DNA of 64,000 nt from Gigaspora rosea. Lineage: Eukaryota > Glomeromycota > Glomeromycetes > Diversisporales > Gigasporaceae. The position numbers were made by a program, and so were the translations under genes. Below are positions 34,160 to 46,867 of the stretch, piece after piece. Numbering within the stretch: the first letter of the stretch is position 1; each line of letters starts with the position of its first letter. Where the stretch lies: assembly GCA_003550325.1 (NCBI GenBank), contig QKWP01000341.1:258525-322524 (forward strand), in the 5' to 3' direction. Under the pieces are notes generated by a model, which did not search any database, was not told the origin of the DNA, and was given only the letters and a program-made list of their open reading frames with translations.

Positions 34160-35140
34160 AGTTTTATATAGGATAAACTATTCATAGATTTTTATGAAGT
34201 AACCCAATAAACCAGGCTTGGATACTAATATAGAATTTTTGTTAAATTTGGTCTTAATAATCTAGATCTATTTAAAATTAGATAAATTTATATCTATCCA
34301 AAAACCTATAAACAATCTATATATACTATATGCTAATTATATCAAAATTGTAAACAATTAAGATATTCAAACTATTTAAAAAATTTTTTTAAATTATTAA
34401 TAATCTTGTATTATTAATTATACTTAAAAAAGATTAAGTACTTGTTAATAAAGATATAATTAATATCTATTATTGAATTTTTTTTTTAAACATTGGCAGG
34501 TCTTACTATTGTTTTATTCATATAGTTATATATATATATCTATTATTGAATTTGATTTTTTTTAAAAATTATAATACTATGAAAAATTTTATATTTTTTA
34601 TTATATTAACTAATTCTCAAATAATATATAAATACTATTAATAAAAAGATTAATATAAAATAGTAAAATATTAATAAGTTTAGTATAAATATTTAAATTT
34701 CTTTATTTAAAAAATATGAAAGAACAAATTATTTTATTGCTATATATTAGTATACAAAATAAATTAAATATACTTATTTATATCTTATAATTATCTTTAT
34801 ATCATATATTTATATTAATCATATAATTATTATATATATATATATATATAATACTTTATTTTAATATATTTCTATACCAATATATACAAAGTTTAAATTA
34901 GCAAATTAATTTATATAGTATACACTCTAAGTGCACCCTCCCTAAGTACATACACTTTTTAAGTGCACACCTTAGCCTGGTTTCAAGCTTGATTCTGGCT
35001 CATTGTTTGAGCCTGAGACCTTATAAATAATAAAATTTTATAAAAATTTTATAGAATTTCATAATAAGTGCACACATTTTATACTCTGTATGTGTAAAGA
35101 TTTTTTGGTCCCAGACCTATATATGCACCTCTATAAATGC
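34160..35140. other. No gene recognised
   Basis: Very AT-rich sequence with a TA dinucleotide run near 34829-34852 and repeated AAGTGCAC phrases at 34920-35070. Confidence 0.5.
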
Positions 35141-35144
35141 ACGC

Positions 35145-35635
35145 ATATGATCTACATAAAAATTTGACCAATTAAAATACTAGATAATCTCATGATTAAA
35201 ATATTGATTTTAAGATTTTCCTGTAAACTTTGTTTATAATATCATGTGATTAAATAGTTTTCCAGGTCTTCAAGGTTACAAGTAATTCTGTTTTCTGTTC
35301 TGATTAGGCCTAATTAAATTCTAATATAGCTAAAAGTGGTTGAAAATTGAAAATCAATAATTATAGGGTTCAATTGTTTAATAAATGAGGTAGTCGATAA
35401 TAGTTCAATCAATTTTACAAACAAGTATTTAAGAAAAGAGGCAATTTAATTTTTCTCTTTTATTTTAACAATAAAACTTTGGTGGCATTCCTGAACACAT
35501 GTCTTAACAATTGTGCACATTGGTTCTTGCTTTTGATTGGCTATATATTTTTTATATATTCTTTATAAATGCACACTTTCTATAAATATATACTTATACC
35601 CAGTCCTAACAGCATGCACTTAAAGAGGTCTGACT
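35145..35635. repeat. Possible decayed MITE (CCTCTATAAATGCA ends)
   Basis: ACCTCTATAAATGCACGC at about 35147 and, reversed, GCATGCACTTAAAGAGGT near 35611-35630. A related pair occurs at 44552-44735. Inverted similarity is limited to the termini, and no target duplication is clear. Confidence 0.35.
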
Positions 35636-35870
35636 AGGAGCTGCAGACATTAGAATATCAATGAACATATACTATAACGTTTGACGGGACGTATGTGACG
35701 TGACGTTTAATATAATTATATATAAATTTTATATGACATGAAGAGTAACGTACTACCTTGGACCTTTTAAATGTCTGCAGCAATAAAGTATTATATTTAT
35801 TATTTTTTATCTTAATCAAAAAATTGTTCAATAGAAACAAACAAAAGTTTAACTATACTAAGCAATCTAA

Positions 35871-36658
35871 TTAATTGATGATCTGCCACAAATTGATAGT
35901 GTGATCATAGTATAACATGATACAAATTACTATATAAATCCTATAATATAGAAATATTTTTGGCGACCTAAGGAAAACTTAGAAAACTTTTTTCTTACTA
36001 AGTTAATGAGTCATTTTTACTAAGTGAAATTGTAAAGCTCATCGAGACAAGTCTAATAGTAGTTAGATCATTGAAATCGGACCAGTAGATAATAAGATAT
36101 CTTTAAAACTGATTGGTTGACTATCTAAAATTTTGTATAAACAAACCTATTATTTATATATAAGGGACTTCAATAGAAAAGAGACAAATCTTTTCTAAGT
36201 AAAAGTTTTTTTAACTTTAAGTTAAAATAACTTAACAACTACTTAACCAAATTTAATCAAAATTTTTTATTTTAATTTTTTATAGTTATAGAATTAAAGC
36301 AAAAAAAATTTTTATTAAATTTGATTTGGTAGTTGTCAAAATATTTTAATTTAAATTTTAAAAAAAGTTACTAAAAATTTTTTGTCACTTTTCTATTGAT
36401 GTCCCTCCATATAGTTAGCCAATCGTTTTTCTTTATCTACTGGTCTGATTTGATGATCTAACTACTATTAGACTCGTCTCAATGAGTTCTACAATTTTCG
36501 CTTAGTAGACATGACTCTTTAACTTAATAAGAAAAAAAGTTTACCTTGGGTGGGGAAAAAATTTCTACATTTTAGAATTTACATATCAACAAATAGTAAG
36601 GATCTGTGTCACATAACACTATGATTACACTATCGATTTGTGGCAGATCATCAATTAA
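35871..36658. mobile_element. Fold-back element with about 280-bp arms, TTAA-flanked
   Basis: Left arm starts TTAATTGATGATCTGCCAC (35871) and the right arm ends with its complement at 36658. The arms stay similar inward for roughly 280 bp, including GTCTAATAGTAGTTAGATCA in both. The terminal TTAA at 35871-35874 and 36655-36658 would fit a piggyBac-type target site. The short central spacer holds no gene. Similar termini (TTAATTGATGATC) occur at about 47298 and, inverted, near 55965. Confidence 0.75.
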
Positions 36659-36715
36659 ACCAAAAAATATCTAATAATAGAGCTTATATTGATAATAAAA
36701 GTTTATATTAGCAGG

Positions 36716-38110
36716 TTGAAAAGATTTTAATTTGATTGCTTTATCTGATTTTAAGCAAAATAAGGCAAAATGCAATTATTGTACAAAAAAATTTTTTTAT
36801 AAAGTTTATTAGGTACATTACACTTATATTAATATCTAAAAGCTTATAATAAATATAAAATAAATACTGCTAAATTATTAAACTCTTTAAATGATTATTA
36901 TAACAAAAACAATCAAATGCAATTTATATTAAAAGTAGAAATACAAATTGCAAATTATACATAAAATTTGTGGTATTGATTTTTCTTTTTAAAATTTTGT
37001 AAAATTTTTTTAAATAAACTGATTTTGAACTATTAAATAAAATTATAAAGCTGTTTTTCTAATTCTAAAAATAGTAAAATTAAAATATAAATTTAGGTAT
37101 CAAAAGTTGTTTACAAAAATCTTATGATGATCATATGATATTAACCAATCAAAATTAAATATTTTGTATAACTAAAAAATTGGAGCCAACTAGAAGAGCT
37201 TTATAATATGGAAGTATAATTTTTTTAAGGGTAGGGTGAACATAGATCATTTTTAATAGTGATCGCGTTGTGATCATATAAAATCAGGTGATCAACCAAT
37301 CACGATANATGAAATCAGGTGATCGACCAATCACGATTGTAAACAACATAGATCATTTTTGTATAACTAAGAAAAATTTGAGCTGACTTAGGAAAACTTT
37401 ATGATATATAGAAGTATAATTTTTTCAAATACTATATTTATTAAAATTTTACTATTATAAAAAGAGTATTTTGTACTACATATTATATAAATTAATAACA
37501 ACCATAAAAAGTTTTATTTGTAGCACATTTTTATTTTCTATATAAATCTCATTGTACCACTAAAATCATATAATAAATGATCTACGTTCACCCTACCCTT
37601 AAATATATTCTTTATTAAAATTTTGCTATTATATAACATGTATTTTGGTCTATATATTATAAAATTTTAGTCAAATTTAATTACAACTATAAAAGTTTTA
37701 TTAGTATCATATTTTTAATTTTTATAAAAACCTTTTTGTAATACAGAATCATATAATAAATAATTTATACACTTTCTACTTTTAAACCAAGCTAAAAATT
37801 AGATTTATTCTGAAGTTCAAAGTATAAGTAATTTAGTAAATATGATTATTAGAGACAAATTAAGTTTTCAATTGGTTGAACATACTGGATTTTTAATATT
37901 AGTTTTAGAATAACAGCCTAATTTTAAAGTTTATAGTGCTAATACTATTAAACAGGATAGTTTAAAGTTTTATCAAAATCAAAAAGATTTTGTTAAAAAT
38001 ATTCTTCAGAATATCTCTAGTTGAATATTCTTAATAACAGATATCTGGATTTCACAACAACAGCTTAGTTATAGTTCAATTATAGTATATTTTATAAATA
38101 ATAATTTGGA
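36716..38110 (+). pseudogene. hAT transposase pseudogene, 5' part
   Basis: The N-terminal piece, near 36750-36850, resembles a BED zinc finger (N-K-A-K-C-N-Y-C-T-K-K-F-F). The middle part (37800-38110) reads L-S-F-Q-L-V-E-H-T-G-F-L, then N-F-K-V-Y-S-A-N-T-I-K-Q-D, then L-I-T-D-I-W-I-S-Q-Q-Q-L-S-Y, the block with the first catalytic aspartate in hAT transposases. In-frame stops occur throughout. The TTAA MITE at 37225-37602 and the element at 38254-39800 interrupt it. Confidence 0.6.
37225..37602. mobile_element. TTAA-flanked MITE, copy 1
   Basis: Begins TTAAGGGTAGGGTGAACATA and ends with the complement (GTTCACCCTACCCTTAA). Inverted similarity continues through TAGATCATTT. TTAA at each end fits a piggyBac-like target. 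A second copy in the opposite orientation lies at 44760-45129. It contains the window's only ambiguous base (n at 37308), within an internal duplication of AAATCAGGTGATC. Confidence 0.8.
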
Positions 38111-38253
38111 GCTTGTAAGCTTTTTTATATTATTTTAATTAATATACTTTTATATAATAAAATAGACATTGCCAATTCAATTAAAGATAGTTATTAGCAA
38201 ATATATATATATAAACTTTTAGAGTTTTTTACAATACATAAAAAAGTATAAAT

Positions 38254-39800
38254 TTAGGCTTCACAAGTTAATTTCTTGGTTTTCATAACATATAATAAAA
38301 CTTTTGACCCGGCCACCTGGATTTTTATTTTTTTTTAAAAAAAATTTTTAGCAATAAAATTCTAAAAAAGTAACACACAAGGTTTTTAATTAAGCTAATC
38401 TCCTTTATATAACTAAGTAAATAGATTTTTGGATCTTTATGTTCTATTGGTGGCAAGATATTAAATTTGGCCTTGAGATATGACCTTCGGAATTTAGGCA
38501 ATAATCTAAGAACTAGTGTAATAAGTTGCATATTCATGCAACCCATCTTATTGTTTTTTTAAATATTATTAACATGAAAAATTCTATTACAGATTTATAA
38601 TCTATTGTAGCATACACAATATGAAATTAAATTTGAATAACAATGTATATGGTTAAGGTTAGGTTGATTGCATTATAATTATCATCATTATTTAAAGCAA
38701 AAAATTCTGTTATAAAACTTTTTCAATAGAAATGAGGAAATATATTTTTAGGTCCATAGGTTTTTAAAAAAGCCATGTTAAGTCACATTTTTACATTTTT
38801 GATTACAACAATGATCATTGCAGTCTCTACTCAGAACATTTTGAGTTCAATTAATTCTGCTAGTAAAGATGTAAAAACATGACTTAGCATGGTTTTTTTA
38901 AAACTTTTAACTGGATATAAAATAGATTTCTCTCTTTTCTATTGAACAGCTATATTTGATGATTGAGTTAGTCTTAGTACATAAAAAATTTTGCTACAAA
39001 TTATTCGTTATTTTGGTGACCACAATATGTAAAGTTAGTTTGTTGCAAATAGTTTCTACCATGAACTGTTTTGGTAATAAATTCTGTTAAAAAACTTACA
39101 TGCTGCATATTCTGTCACTATATCATGTGGTTAAGATTTTGTTAGTCTGCATTAAAATTTTCCAAGCACGTGTGGTGCAGCGCAGGCCCAGTACGATCAG
39201 CCTATGTAAACTTAAAAAAAATTTTATTAGTTGTCACTTCATATTGGCAGTCATATCCTAAAATATAAACTAAGTCGATATTACAAAACCTACTTAGCCT
39301 GCTTAGTCAATTAATGTTAAAATATCGCACATTTTGAATATTTTGAGCCATTCCATTGCCTAACTCTTAAAAATATCGCACATTTTGAACATTTTGAGCC
39401 ATTCCGTGCTAATAGTGAGTATCATACACGATGTGCATGATGCACATATGTACATGACTTGCACATGTTAACGTATATTAAATCATAACAATAAAAGTAA
39501 GCATAATTTGATCTAATTGTGCATGATGAGCCTGGTGTACAACCAATTAAAGGCACAAATATATTATATTAAAATATTAAAGCGCACAATTGATGTCAAT
39601 TGACCATTAACACTGAATTAGATTTATGACATTAAGATAGTAATTGTTATAAACTTTTATACTTTCCCACGCCAGATTTACAGCAGTAATTTCTGCATAC
39701 TTCTATTGGCTAATTTTTTTTAAAAAATTAAAATTTAGATTCTTGATTTTTAGACCCGGCCGGGTTATGAAATCCAAGAAATTAATTTTGTATAGCCTTA
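38254..39800. mobile_element. 1.5-kb inverted-repeat element
   Basis: The left end TTAGGCTTCACAAGTTAATT, followed by TTCTTGGTTTTCATAAC and ACCCGGCC, is matched in reverse by the right end around 39740-39800 (ACCCGGCCGGGTTATGAAAT, CCAAGAAATTAA). Arms are about 90 bp. No transposase was recognised; a 73-codon frame at 38325-38546 is unremarkable. It contains a 58-bp tandem duplication at 39318-39410. Similar GTATAAATTT sequence lies outside both ends, but its length is unusual for a target duplication. Confidence 0.55.
39318..39410 (+). repeat. Tandem duplication of about 58 bp
   Basis: AAAATATCGCACATTTTGAA followed by ATTTTGAGCCATTCC occurs twice, at about 39318 and 39373, with one or two base differences. 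Confidence 0.75.
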
Positions 39801-40086
39801 TATAAAAATAGTATAAATTTACAAAAAATTACAGTATATAAAGAAAGTATTAGGTATTTAATAAAAAGAACAATCTGCAAAATTTTTATTTACTATATAC
39901 ATACTTTATATTACAAAATTAAATCTTTGTTTTAGATATTTTTATTTTTTCTATTTTAACTTTTTTCATATTTAACTTTTTTTTGCTTTTTATAACTATT
40001 TACTTATATTAGTAATAATTGTTACAGCTGAAGCTTGAAACAGCTGAAGCTTGAAATTAATGACCCTGATTTAAAAATATAAGCTC

Positions 40087-41508
40087 TACTAAATTAATCG
40101 GTCCGTCTGGTCCATCCTGGTTAAAAGACTGCCAGTCCTTTAAAAAAACCGGACCAGACTGTGGTCCAGAACTGAATAGGACCAAATAAAGCTAGACCGG
40201 ACAGACCGATGATCAATATAATACTTTTTTGCTATAATGATGAAATTAAGTTTGTCAGTATAAAGAATTTCAATAATTTTACAATAAGCTTTTTAAATTT
40301 GTAATATTTGCTTATATGATATAAGAGAGCAATAATTAATACGTTTGATAATTTTAGTCATATATAAATTATGGATTAGAAAATAATATAGTATTTCGTA
40401 AAATATGAACATTATAGTTAAAATCATATTTTGTTACTTTTAACCATTTAACATTCGATAATTTGATTGAATAATATAATCATTATTGGACACGCCATAT
40501 GTTCAATATTGTACTGTTTCAAGACAAGAATTGTCTTAATATATGAAAATATTAAATAAATTAACAAAATGATTAGATATTACTTGTATAAAAAAAAAAC
40601 TTATTATTATAATATTGTTAGCCTGTCAAATACTTAAAAATTTATAAACCTAAATATTTAATAAAACAAGAAATAAAACATAAAGTATACTACTAGTATC
40701 GGGTTATTTCCAAGTTTAAATCAAAAAAATTTTAATCATTAAAATGTTATGTATAAAAGCTTTATACGTATTTTATAAGTACAATAAAATTATATACGTA
40801 TATAAAATAACAACCTACTAGCAGGAAAAAAAATTTTTATAAAATTAAAATTTAGAATAGTAAGCATTCAGTAAACCAAGGTTTTAAACACAAAACAGCA
40901 CGAACTGTTTTATTATCATGAGAATTTTGTGATTTAGTAACCGTTAATCCAGCTAAGCTAAATAGTTGTTCATTTGGAACACTAGTAGATATAATGGCTA
41001 GATAAACTTTTTTCCTTATAGGTGTTGTTTAGAACATGAGTTTGAGGCAAGCTAATAGTTAATTTAGTCAAATGCAAATTATAATTTTTATTATTAAAAA
41101 TCCTCGGCTAAATTAATCATTAGCTTATTTCAAGCTCATGTTCCAAAATAATGCCCATAGGCGTTATTTCACACAAATACAGTGCAAATTGTAAATCAAC
41201 TGACCACGCTATTGCTGTCATTAATAAATTTCTCTATTTTATTAACATTAACAACAGTCCATTCTCATGATACATTAAACGTGGTTTAATCTTGTTTAAC
41301 AAACTAAAAAGTTTGTAATTGAATTTTAATCAAAAACAACATTTTATAGTTGTTTCAAATGCGTATTATTATAATAATATTTAGTTTATTTGATATTTAC
41401 TATTAGGACCGACGGTCCTTTTGGTCCGTCCTAAAAAGGACCAGACCAGCCTGGTCCCTGGATGGACTGAAGGACCGTTAGTCCGGACCGGACCGATTAA
41501 CAGCCCTA
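40087..41508. mobile_element. Decayed hAT element with GGTCCG-rich ends
   Basis: Left end TTAATCGGTCCGTCTGGTCC (from about 40095) and right end, read inward, TAGGGCTGTTAATCGGTCCG are inverted. Both subterminal zones carry many GGTCC/GGACC motifs. On the minus strand at about 41015-40868 a hAT dimerisation-domain relic reads Y-L-A-I-I-S-T-S-V-P-N-E-Q-L-F-S-L-A-G. No exact target duplication was found. Confidence 0.65.
40868..41015 (-). pseudogene. hAT transposase C-terminal relic
   Basis: Minus-strand translation gives Y-L-A-I-I-S-T-S-V-P-N-E-Q-L-F-S-L-A-G-L-T-V-T-K, matching the conserved C-terminal hAT block (compare Y-L-A-V-P-A-S-S-V-P-S-E-Q-L-F-S-D-A-G-N in the intact transposase of this window). 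Upstream frames are lost. It lies inside the GGTCCG-ended element. Confidence 0.65.
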
Positions 41509-42393
41509 CTAAAATCTACCTATACTCTTTTATTATCAAAACTAACTCTAAACTCTAATCTAATTAGTTAAAAAAGGCTAAAAAAATGCACTCCAAAAAA
41601 TTCTAAAAATATATATTAAAATATTTAAAATTTCACACTACTTCAAGCTTTAGTTGCAACAATAATTATCACTAAGTATATAGACCCTGATATAAAAAAG
41701 ATAAGTTATTTGGGGGTTTTTTTTTGTTTTTTTTTTAATATTAGTACTAACTTATTCTTAACATTGTCTAGTTTGGTAATTTTTTAACAAGTAGCTAGTG
41801 TTTCTTGTGGTATATTTTTTATTAGTAGTTGGTATCTTGTACAATTGGTTTATACTTTTTTTATAGTAGCTAGTATTATTTAATTCAGTGCTTTTTTCTT
41901 TAATAGTAATATATTTTACTTTGTTTTTACTTTTGTTAGTACTGTTAGTTTTAATATTACTATTACTATTTGTAGTTTTGTATAGATATTATAAATGCCA
42001 TATTACTATTATAAATGAATATTGTTATTATATATTTTTTCTATTGTATAGTTAGTATCATTAAATCTAGTAAACCAAGTTGATATTAAAAATTCAACTT
42101 GACTAAATCAACTTAAGTTGATTATTTATTTCAGTTTTAGACAAAGTTAATTTTTTTTAAAGACATAGTCATATAAAAAAAATATACCAATCATATCATA
42201 TATTATTTAGGTGTATCTTATACTTGTATAGTATATGTAGCATATATACAAATAGTATAGAAAAATTAATGTTCACAATTATTTTAAGCACATGTATATA
42301 CTACAAATTTAAACTTTATTTATTTTAGAAGAAACTGATCAAATTTTATTTTAATAAATATATTTCTCAAGTTTATTTAGAATTTAAATGTAC
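41509..42393. other. No gene recognised
   Basis: T-rich, low-complexity sequence with many TTAGTATTA-like phrases between two hAT relics. CAACTTAAGTTGATTATT near 42110 resembles a hAT subterminal motif. Confidence 0.4.
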
Positions 42394-43601
42394 CTACTCA
42401 AAGTCTGAATAAATATTAAAATTCTTATTATTTTCTTTTAAAAAAACTAAATTATGAACACTTTTTAGAAGTAATCTATGTCTTTTGTCTATTAATATAT
42501 TTTTAGCTATTGAAAATAGATACTCAGATAGTACTGAGATTGCAGGAATTGCAAGATACCAATGAGCTAAATATGCAAGTAAAGGTAAAGTTTTCATATG
42601 TAACTGCTACCAAGAAAGTGGATTTTTAGTTTTATACTCCAGATCATCAAGATCATATAATGTCATTTGAGGCAAGTCAAAATATGTTTTTATTTCTGTT
42701 TCAATTAGAGGAAATTTTTTGGTAGGAATAGCATTATTAAAAAAAGATACCAAATTTGAAGATAGCTTTGCTATTAATTGGTTATTCAAGCATTTACTTT
42801 CATTTAACAACATTCTAATTTGTTGTCTTAGAAATGTTTTTGTTTTTTCAAATTTTTCAAAAGCAAATTCTAGATTTTTAGACGAGAATCTAAAATTGAA
42901 ACAAAATATCCTTTGATTACTAGGTTTTTCTATTGGCTAGCTATGTTAAGTTCAATTTTATTTCTAATATCACAAACAACTGAATAAGTAAATGTTAATT
43001 CTATCTTAAATAGATGTTCTTAAAGGGTTGCAATTTTTGAAAATATAGGCAAAAATATAGAGTATGTATTTCTACCTATAAGAGATATTGCTTTTGCAAA
43101 AGGCTCTAATAAATAAACAAGTTCTTTAAGGCCTAACAATTCATATTCATTTAATAGTAAGGTTTTTGGCCTTTTTCTATTTTTACAAATATCACAATTG
43201 ATATTTTGAATCATTTTTTTTGCAAGTTATCATATAGCAACAATAGATATTCTAAAAGCACAAAAGTAGAATTCTAGTGTATGGCTAATGCTATAGCTAT
43301 TGGTTCTAAGAATTGTATTTAGTTTATTGTATAAAAATTGGTTTTTTATTAATTTTATCTTGCACATTTCTTAATATTTCTTTGTATTTATCTTTATAAA
43401 CCAAAAACTATTTAAGTCTTTGGCTTTATTAATCAATTTTGTTATTTCATCAAATTTTAAAGAATCTGTAATAGAAAATTGAAAGGTATGCATTATGCAG
43501 TGAATATGAATTACTCTAAGATTATTTATTGCTTTGACTATTAATATTATATTGTTACCGTAAATGGCCAGACAAAAGATCCCCCTAGATAGTAGACCCA
43601 C
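42394..43601 (-). pseudogene. hAT transposase pseudogene (minus strand)
   Basis: Reading from 43601 down: V-I-H-I-H-C-I-M-H-T-F-Q-F-S-I-T-D (the C-x2-H block of hAT proteins), L-I-N-K-A-K-D-L-N-S-F-W, then L-L-N-E-Y-E-L-L-G-L-K-E-L (43150), L-P-Q-M-T-L-Y-D-L-D-D-L-E-Y (42670), and the dimerisation domain Y-L-A-I-P-A-I-S-V-L-S-E-Y-L-F-S-I-A-K-N (42550). Four open stretches are separated by stops and frame changes, so it is inactive. The 264-bp MITE at 43558-43821 interrupts its 5' side. Confidence 0.75.
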
Positions 43602-43821
43602 TATGTACTATACCTGGATGCAGATCGCAGAATCTTCTTTAATTAAATGTGGCTTTTTTTTAAAATCTAAATTGCATATTATAAGTGCAAAGTGTATATG
43701 CATTTAAAATTTTTACACTACACAATATAAGCTCTCAGCTGCATACTATACCCAGGTCTATTATAGGTTTTAAAATTGGTGAAATATAACAGACCCGGGT
43801 CCTGTATCCAGCCATTTATGG
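43558..43821. mobile_element. 264-bp TA-flanked MITE
   Basis: Ends read CCGTAAATGGCCAGACAAAAG and, from the right, CCATAAATGGCTGGATACAGG; inverted similarity continues through the GACCC/GGGTC blocks. TA at 43556-43557 and 43822-43823 fits a Tc1/mariner-type duplication. Confidence 0.7.
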
Positions 43822-44039
43822 TAGTTGTTTCAGAAATACATTTTTCTAAAATATACTATTTAAAAAACTTATATCATAAAAAATCCTTAATATGTTTTCT
43901 AGTATAAAAGTAAAGAAATCTTCTATTGTTGTAAGGGGGCATCTATAAATAACATTATACAAGAGAAGGGTCAGATGAAAGATAATGTTTTCTCTGATAA
44001 GTAGAAGAGAACAAAAAATATAACATAATTTTTTTAGAA

Positions 44040-44340
44040 AAAATTGGCTAAAAACTAATCCAGTAGTCCAAATTTAATGATTTTGGTACCATTCAATTCG
44101 CCTCAGTGAAAAGAGTCGAATGGTACCAATTTCATTTCATTTGGATCACTGGATTAAAAGTTATTGGCCAAATACTATTGGTTATAACTTTTCTTCTAAA
44201 ATTACTATAACTAATAGCTTTTTGTGAATATCTTTTGATCCAGTAATCCAAATAACATAATTTTGTATCATTAAATTTGTCTCACTAAGATGAATTGAAT
44301 GGTACCTAAATTATCTAAATTAGATTACTTTATTACAATA
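44040..44340. repeat. Two adjacent imperfect hairpins
   Basis: Hairpin 1 at 44058-44155 pairs AATCCAGTAGTCCAAATTTA with its near complement around GGTACCATTCAATTCG. Hairpin 2 at about 44237-44329 has related arms (GATCCAGTAATCCAAAT, GAATTGAATGGTACC). Both look like copies of one short fold-back element. Confidence 0.6.
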
Positions 44341-44548
44341 TATATAAATAAGGACCAAGTATACTTGTGCTAGAAGGAGTACAAAATTTTTACTATATTC
44401 TACTATTTTTTTTATCTCATTTAACTAAAACCATATATTTTGGTTCTTTTTTTATATACAATATTACTCTATAATAGTCATATTCACAGTACTTTCACAG
44501 TATTTCACAATCTCACTATAGTTATTTAAATTCTTCTATTTAACTATA

Positions 44549-44735
44549 GTTTAACCTCTATAAATGCAACTTGTAGGGACAAGTCTAATACGTGCATTTA
44601 GGGAGGTTTGCATTTAAAGAGAGCCAATTAAATTATAGCTTTAAAAATTAGATTATCAAGTTTGTATAACTTTTACTAAAAACTGTATTATTTATTTTAA
44701 ATACTAAAATTTGATTGGCTACATGCATTTAGAGA
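44549..44735. repeat. Inverted-repeat element (CCTCTATAAATGCA type)
   Basis: Begins ACCTCTATAAATGCAACTTG and ends with ACATGCATTTAGAGAG. Internal GTGCATTTAGGGAGG and TTGCATTTAAAGAG repeat the same motif. GCATTTAGAGAGGTC at 45218 is a further fragment. Confidence 0.5.
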
Positions 44736-44759
44736 GATTAGTATGATATAAAAAGTTAT

Positions 44760-45129
44760 TTAAGGGTAGAGTAAACATAGATCATTTATTATATGATTTT
44801 AGTAGTACAATAAGATTTATATAGAAAATAAAAATATGCTACAAATAAAACTTTTTACGGTTGTTATTAATTTAGCAAAAAATTTTATAATATATAGTAT
44901 AAAATATTCTTTTTTTAATAGTAAAATTTTAATAAATATAGTACTTGAAAAATTATACTTTTATTTAAAGTTTTTTGATATTGCCTCAAATTTTTTGTAG
45001 ATATACAAAATAATTAATTCTGATTGGTTGAATCTATGTTGATTACAATTATGATTGGTCAATCACCTGATTTTATATGATCACAATGTAATTACTATTA
45101 AAAATGGTCTATGTTCACTCTACTCTTAA
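44760..45129. mobile_element. TTAA-flanked MITE, copy 2
   Basis: Same family as 37225-37602 but reversed: begins TTAAGGGTAGAGTAAACATA and ends ATGTTCACTCTACTCTTAA. The interiors also match in reverse orientation (CTACAAATAAAACTTTTTAC). TTAA at each end. Confidence 0.8.
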
Positions 45130-45778
45130 GAGAACATACATGTATTTACTGAATATAGAATGTGCATTTAGTACTAATAACATTTTATAGACAAGAAAAA
45201 ATATATATTTAGGAAGGTATTGCATTTAGAGAGGTCTGAATGTATATACACTCTATATAAATTCTTGCTCACTTTAGTCACAAGCTTACAATAGGCACAT
45301 TAAATATCTGATTTTGGCATGTAACTATTGCAGGCTTATACTATATTTATCTTTTTTTATATGATACCAAATTTAGCTTTTTCAGGTTTAGTTTTTTGTT
45401 TGACAAAGTTACAAAAACTGATTTATGTTTTTTAGCATTTTGTAGAGTTGAAATACTTGAAAATCAGAATAGTTGAAGGTATCATTTATTGTAAGGGGCA
45501 TGCTATTTATTACGTAATATTTTTTACTTAGTAGTTGCCTCTACTCATGTATGGTATGATCATTTTATCTAATTCTGAATGATTAATATAACAAATAGAT
45601 GTGATCACTATCTTTGACCATGTATTTATAGTAAAAATTATGTAATAAATGGCTTGCTCCTAATAAAATTTTTAGAGTTATTTAAGAATAGAGTATTTCA
45701 TATGATTTGCAATTATATAAAATAATAGACATAATGCATATTGTAGATCATTTGTATAACTAATCTAAAAATAGGGAT

Positions 45779-45939
45779 ACGTGTCATTTCACCGACAATC
45801 ATTTCACCAACAGCTCACTTCACTGACATCACACCAAGTGACAATTTACTAAAAATACATACCTACAACTAATAAAACCCTAACCCTATGTGATGTCGGT
45901 GAAGTGAGCTGCCGGTGAAATGATTGTCGATAAAGTGAC
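45779..45939. repeat. 161-bp hairpin element
   Basis: GTCATTTCACCGACAATCAT followed by TTCACCAACAGCTCACTTCAC is matched in reverse by GTGAAGTGAGCTGCCGGTGAA and ATGATTGTCGATAAAGTGAC. The arms are about 50 bp. CCCTAACCCTA in the loop is too short to count as a telomere tract. Confidence 0.75.
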
Positions 45940-46860
45940 CACCTTCCAAAAATAGAGGTCCCTTAAAGTGGGCAAATTAGATCATAATTAACCAATCAAA
46001 TTGCTAAAATTTGATAATCCCAGATTAGTCTAATGAAGCAAAACAAGCAAAAAAAAGAGAAATATGCAAAAAATAAAAGAAACTATAGTCTAAACCCACC
46101 TTGGAGCATTAGCAAAAAATGGCAGGAAGGTAATTTTACCTATAAAATTTTTATAACTTCAACTCAAAGTAGGCTCTAATCCTAAAGTTAATAAAAACAG
46201 TATGTTACATGATCTGCCGCTTTAAGGACCCTCTAAAAATAGTAATTTATTATTATTAGCCAATCAAATTATTTTATGCCTATGAATATATGAAGACTAA
46301 AAATTTTTGAACCTACAATGATTTTTTTATTTTATACAATTTTGCTCAAAAAATTTTATTTGTTACAAATAACTTGTACATAAAACATTTAACTTTCCAA
46401 ATAGTTTATATATTATATTTATTATGGTTCTAAAATATTGTAAAATCTATAAATAGATCTCTTAATAAATACAAAAAGTTTCAAATAAACTTCTTAATTG
46501 TTAATAATTTTTATAATATCATTGGTTTTAAACAAGTAATAAAGTTATATCCTATAGAGTTTAAAGAAAAAAACTATTTTTAATAAAGTTTACTTGACAT
46601 GCATATTTTTGAAGCTATCACAAAATTAATACTATATTATTTCTAACAAACCTTTTTTTAAGCAATTTGTTTAACAAAAACTGTTTACTAGCAAATACAC
46701 AACCTTTGAACAACTAAAACCTTTAGTTTATAATAATATTAGGCTGTAGAATAGAGAATAGAATTCTTTAATAGTTACAAGTTTGTATTATATTTATAAA
46801 AGTTGAAATCTGTGATCTGCATAAGATTATATATGTATAATATAATATACAATACTTTAT
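45940..46860. other. No gene recognised
   Basis: AT-rich sequence without a recognisable domain or clear repeat. Confidence 0.4.
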
Positions 46861-46867
46861 CCTTAAT

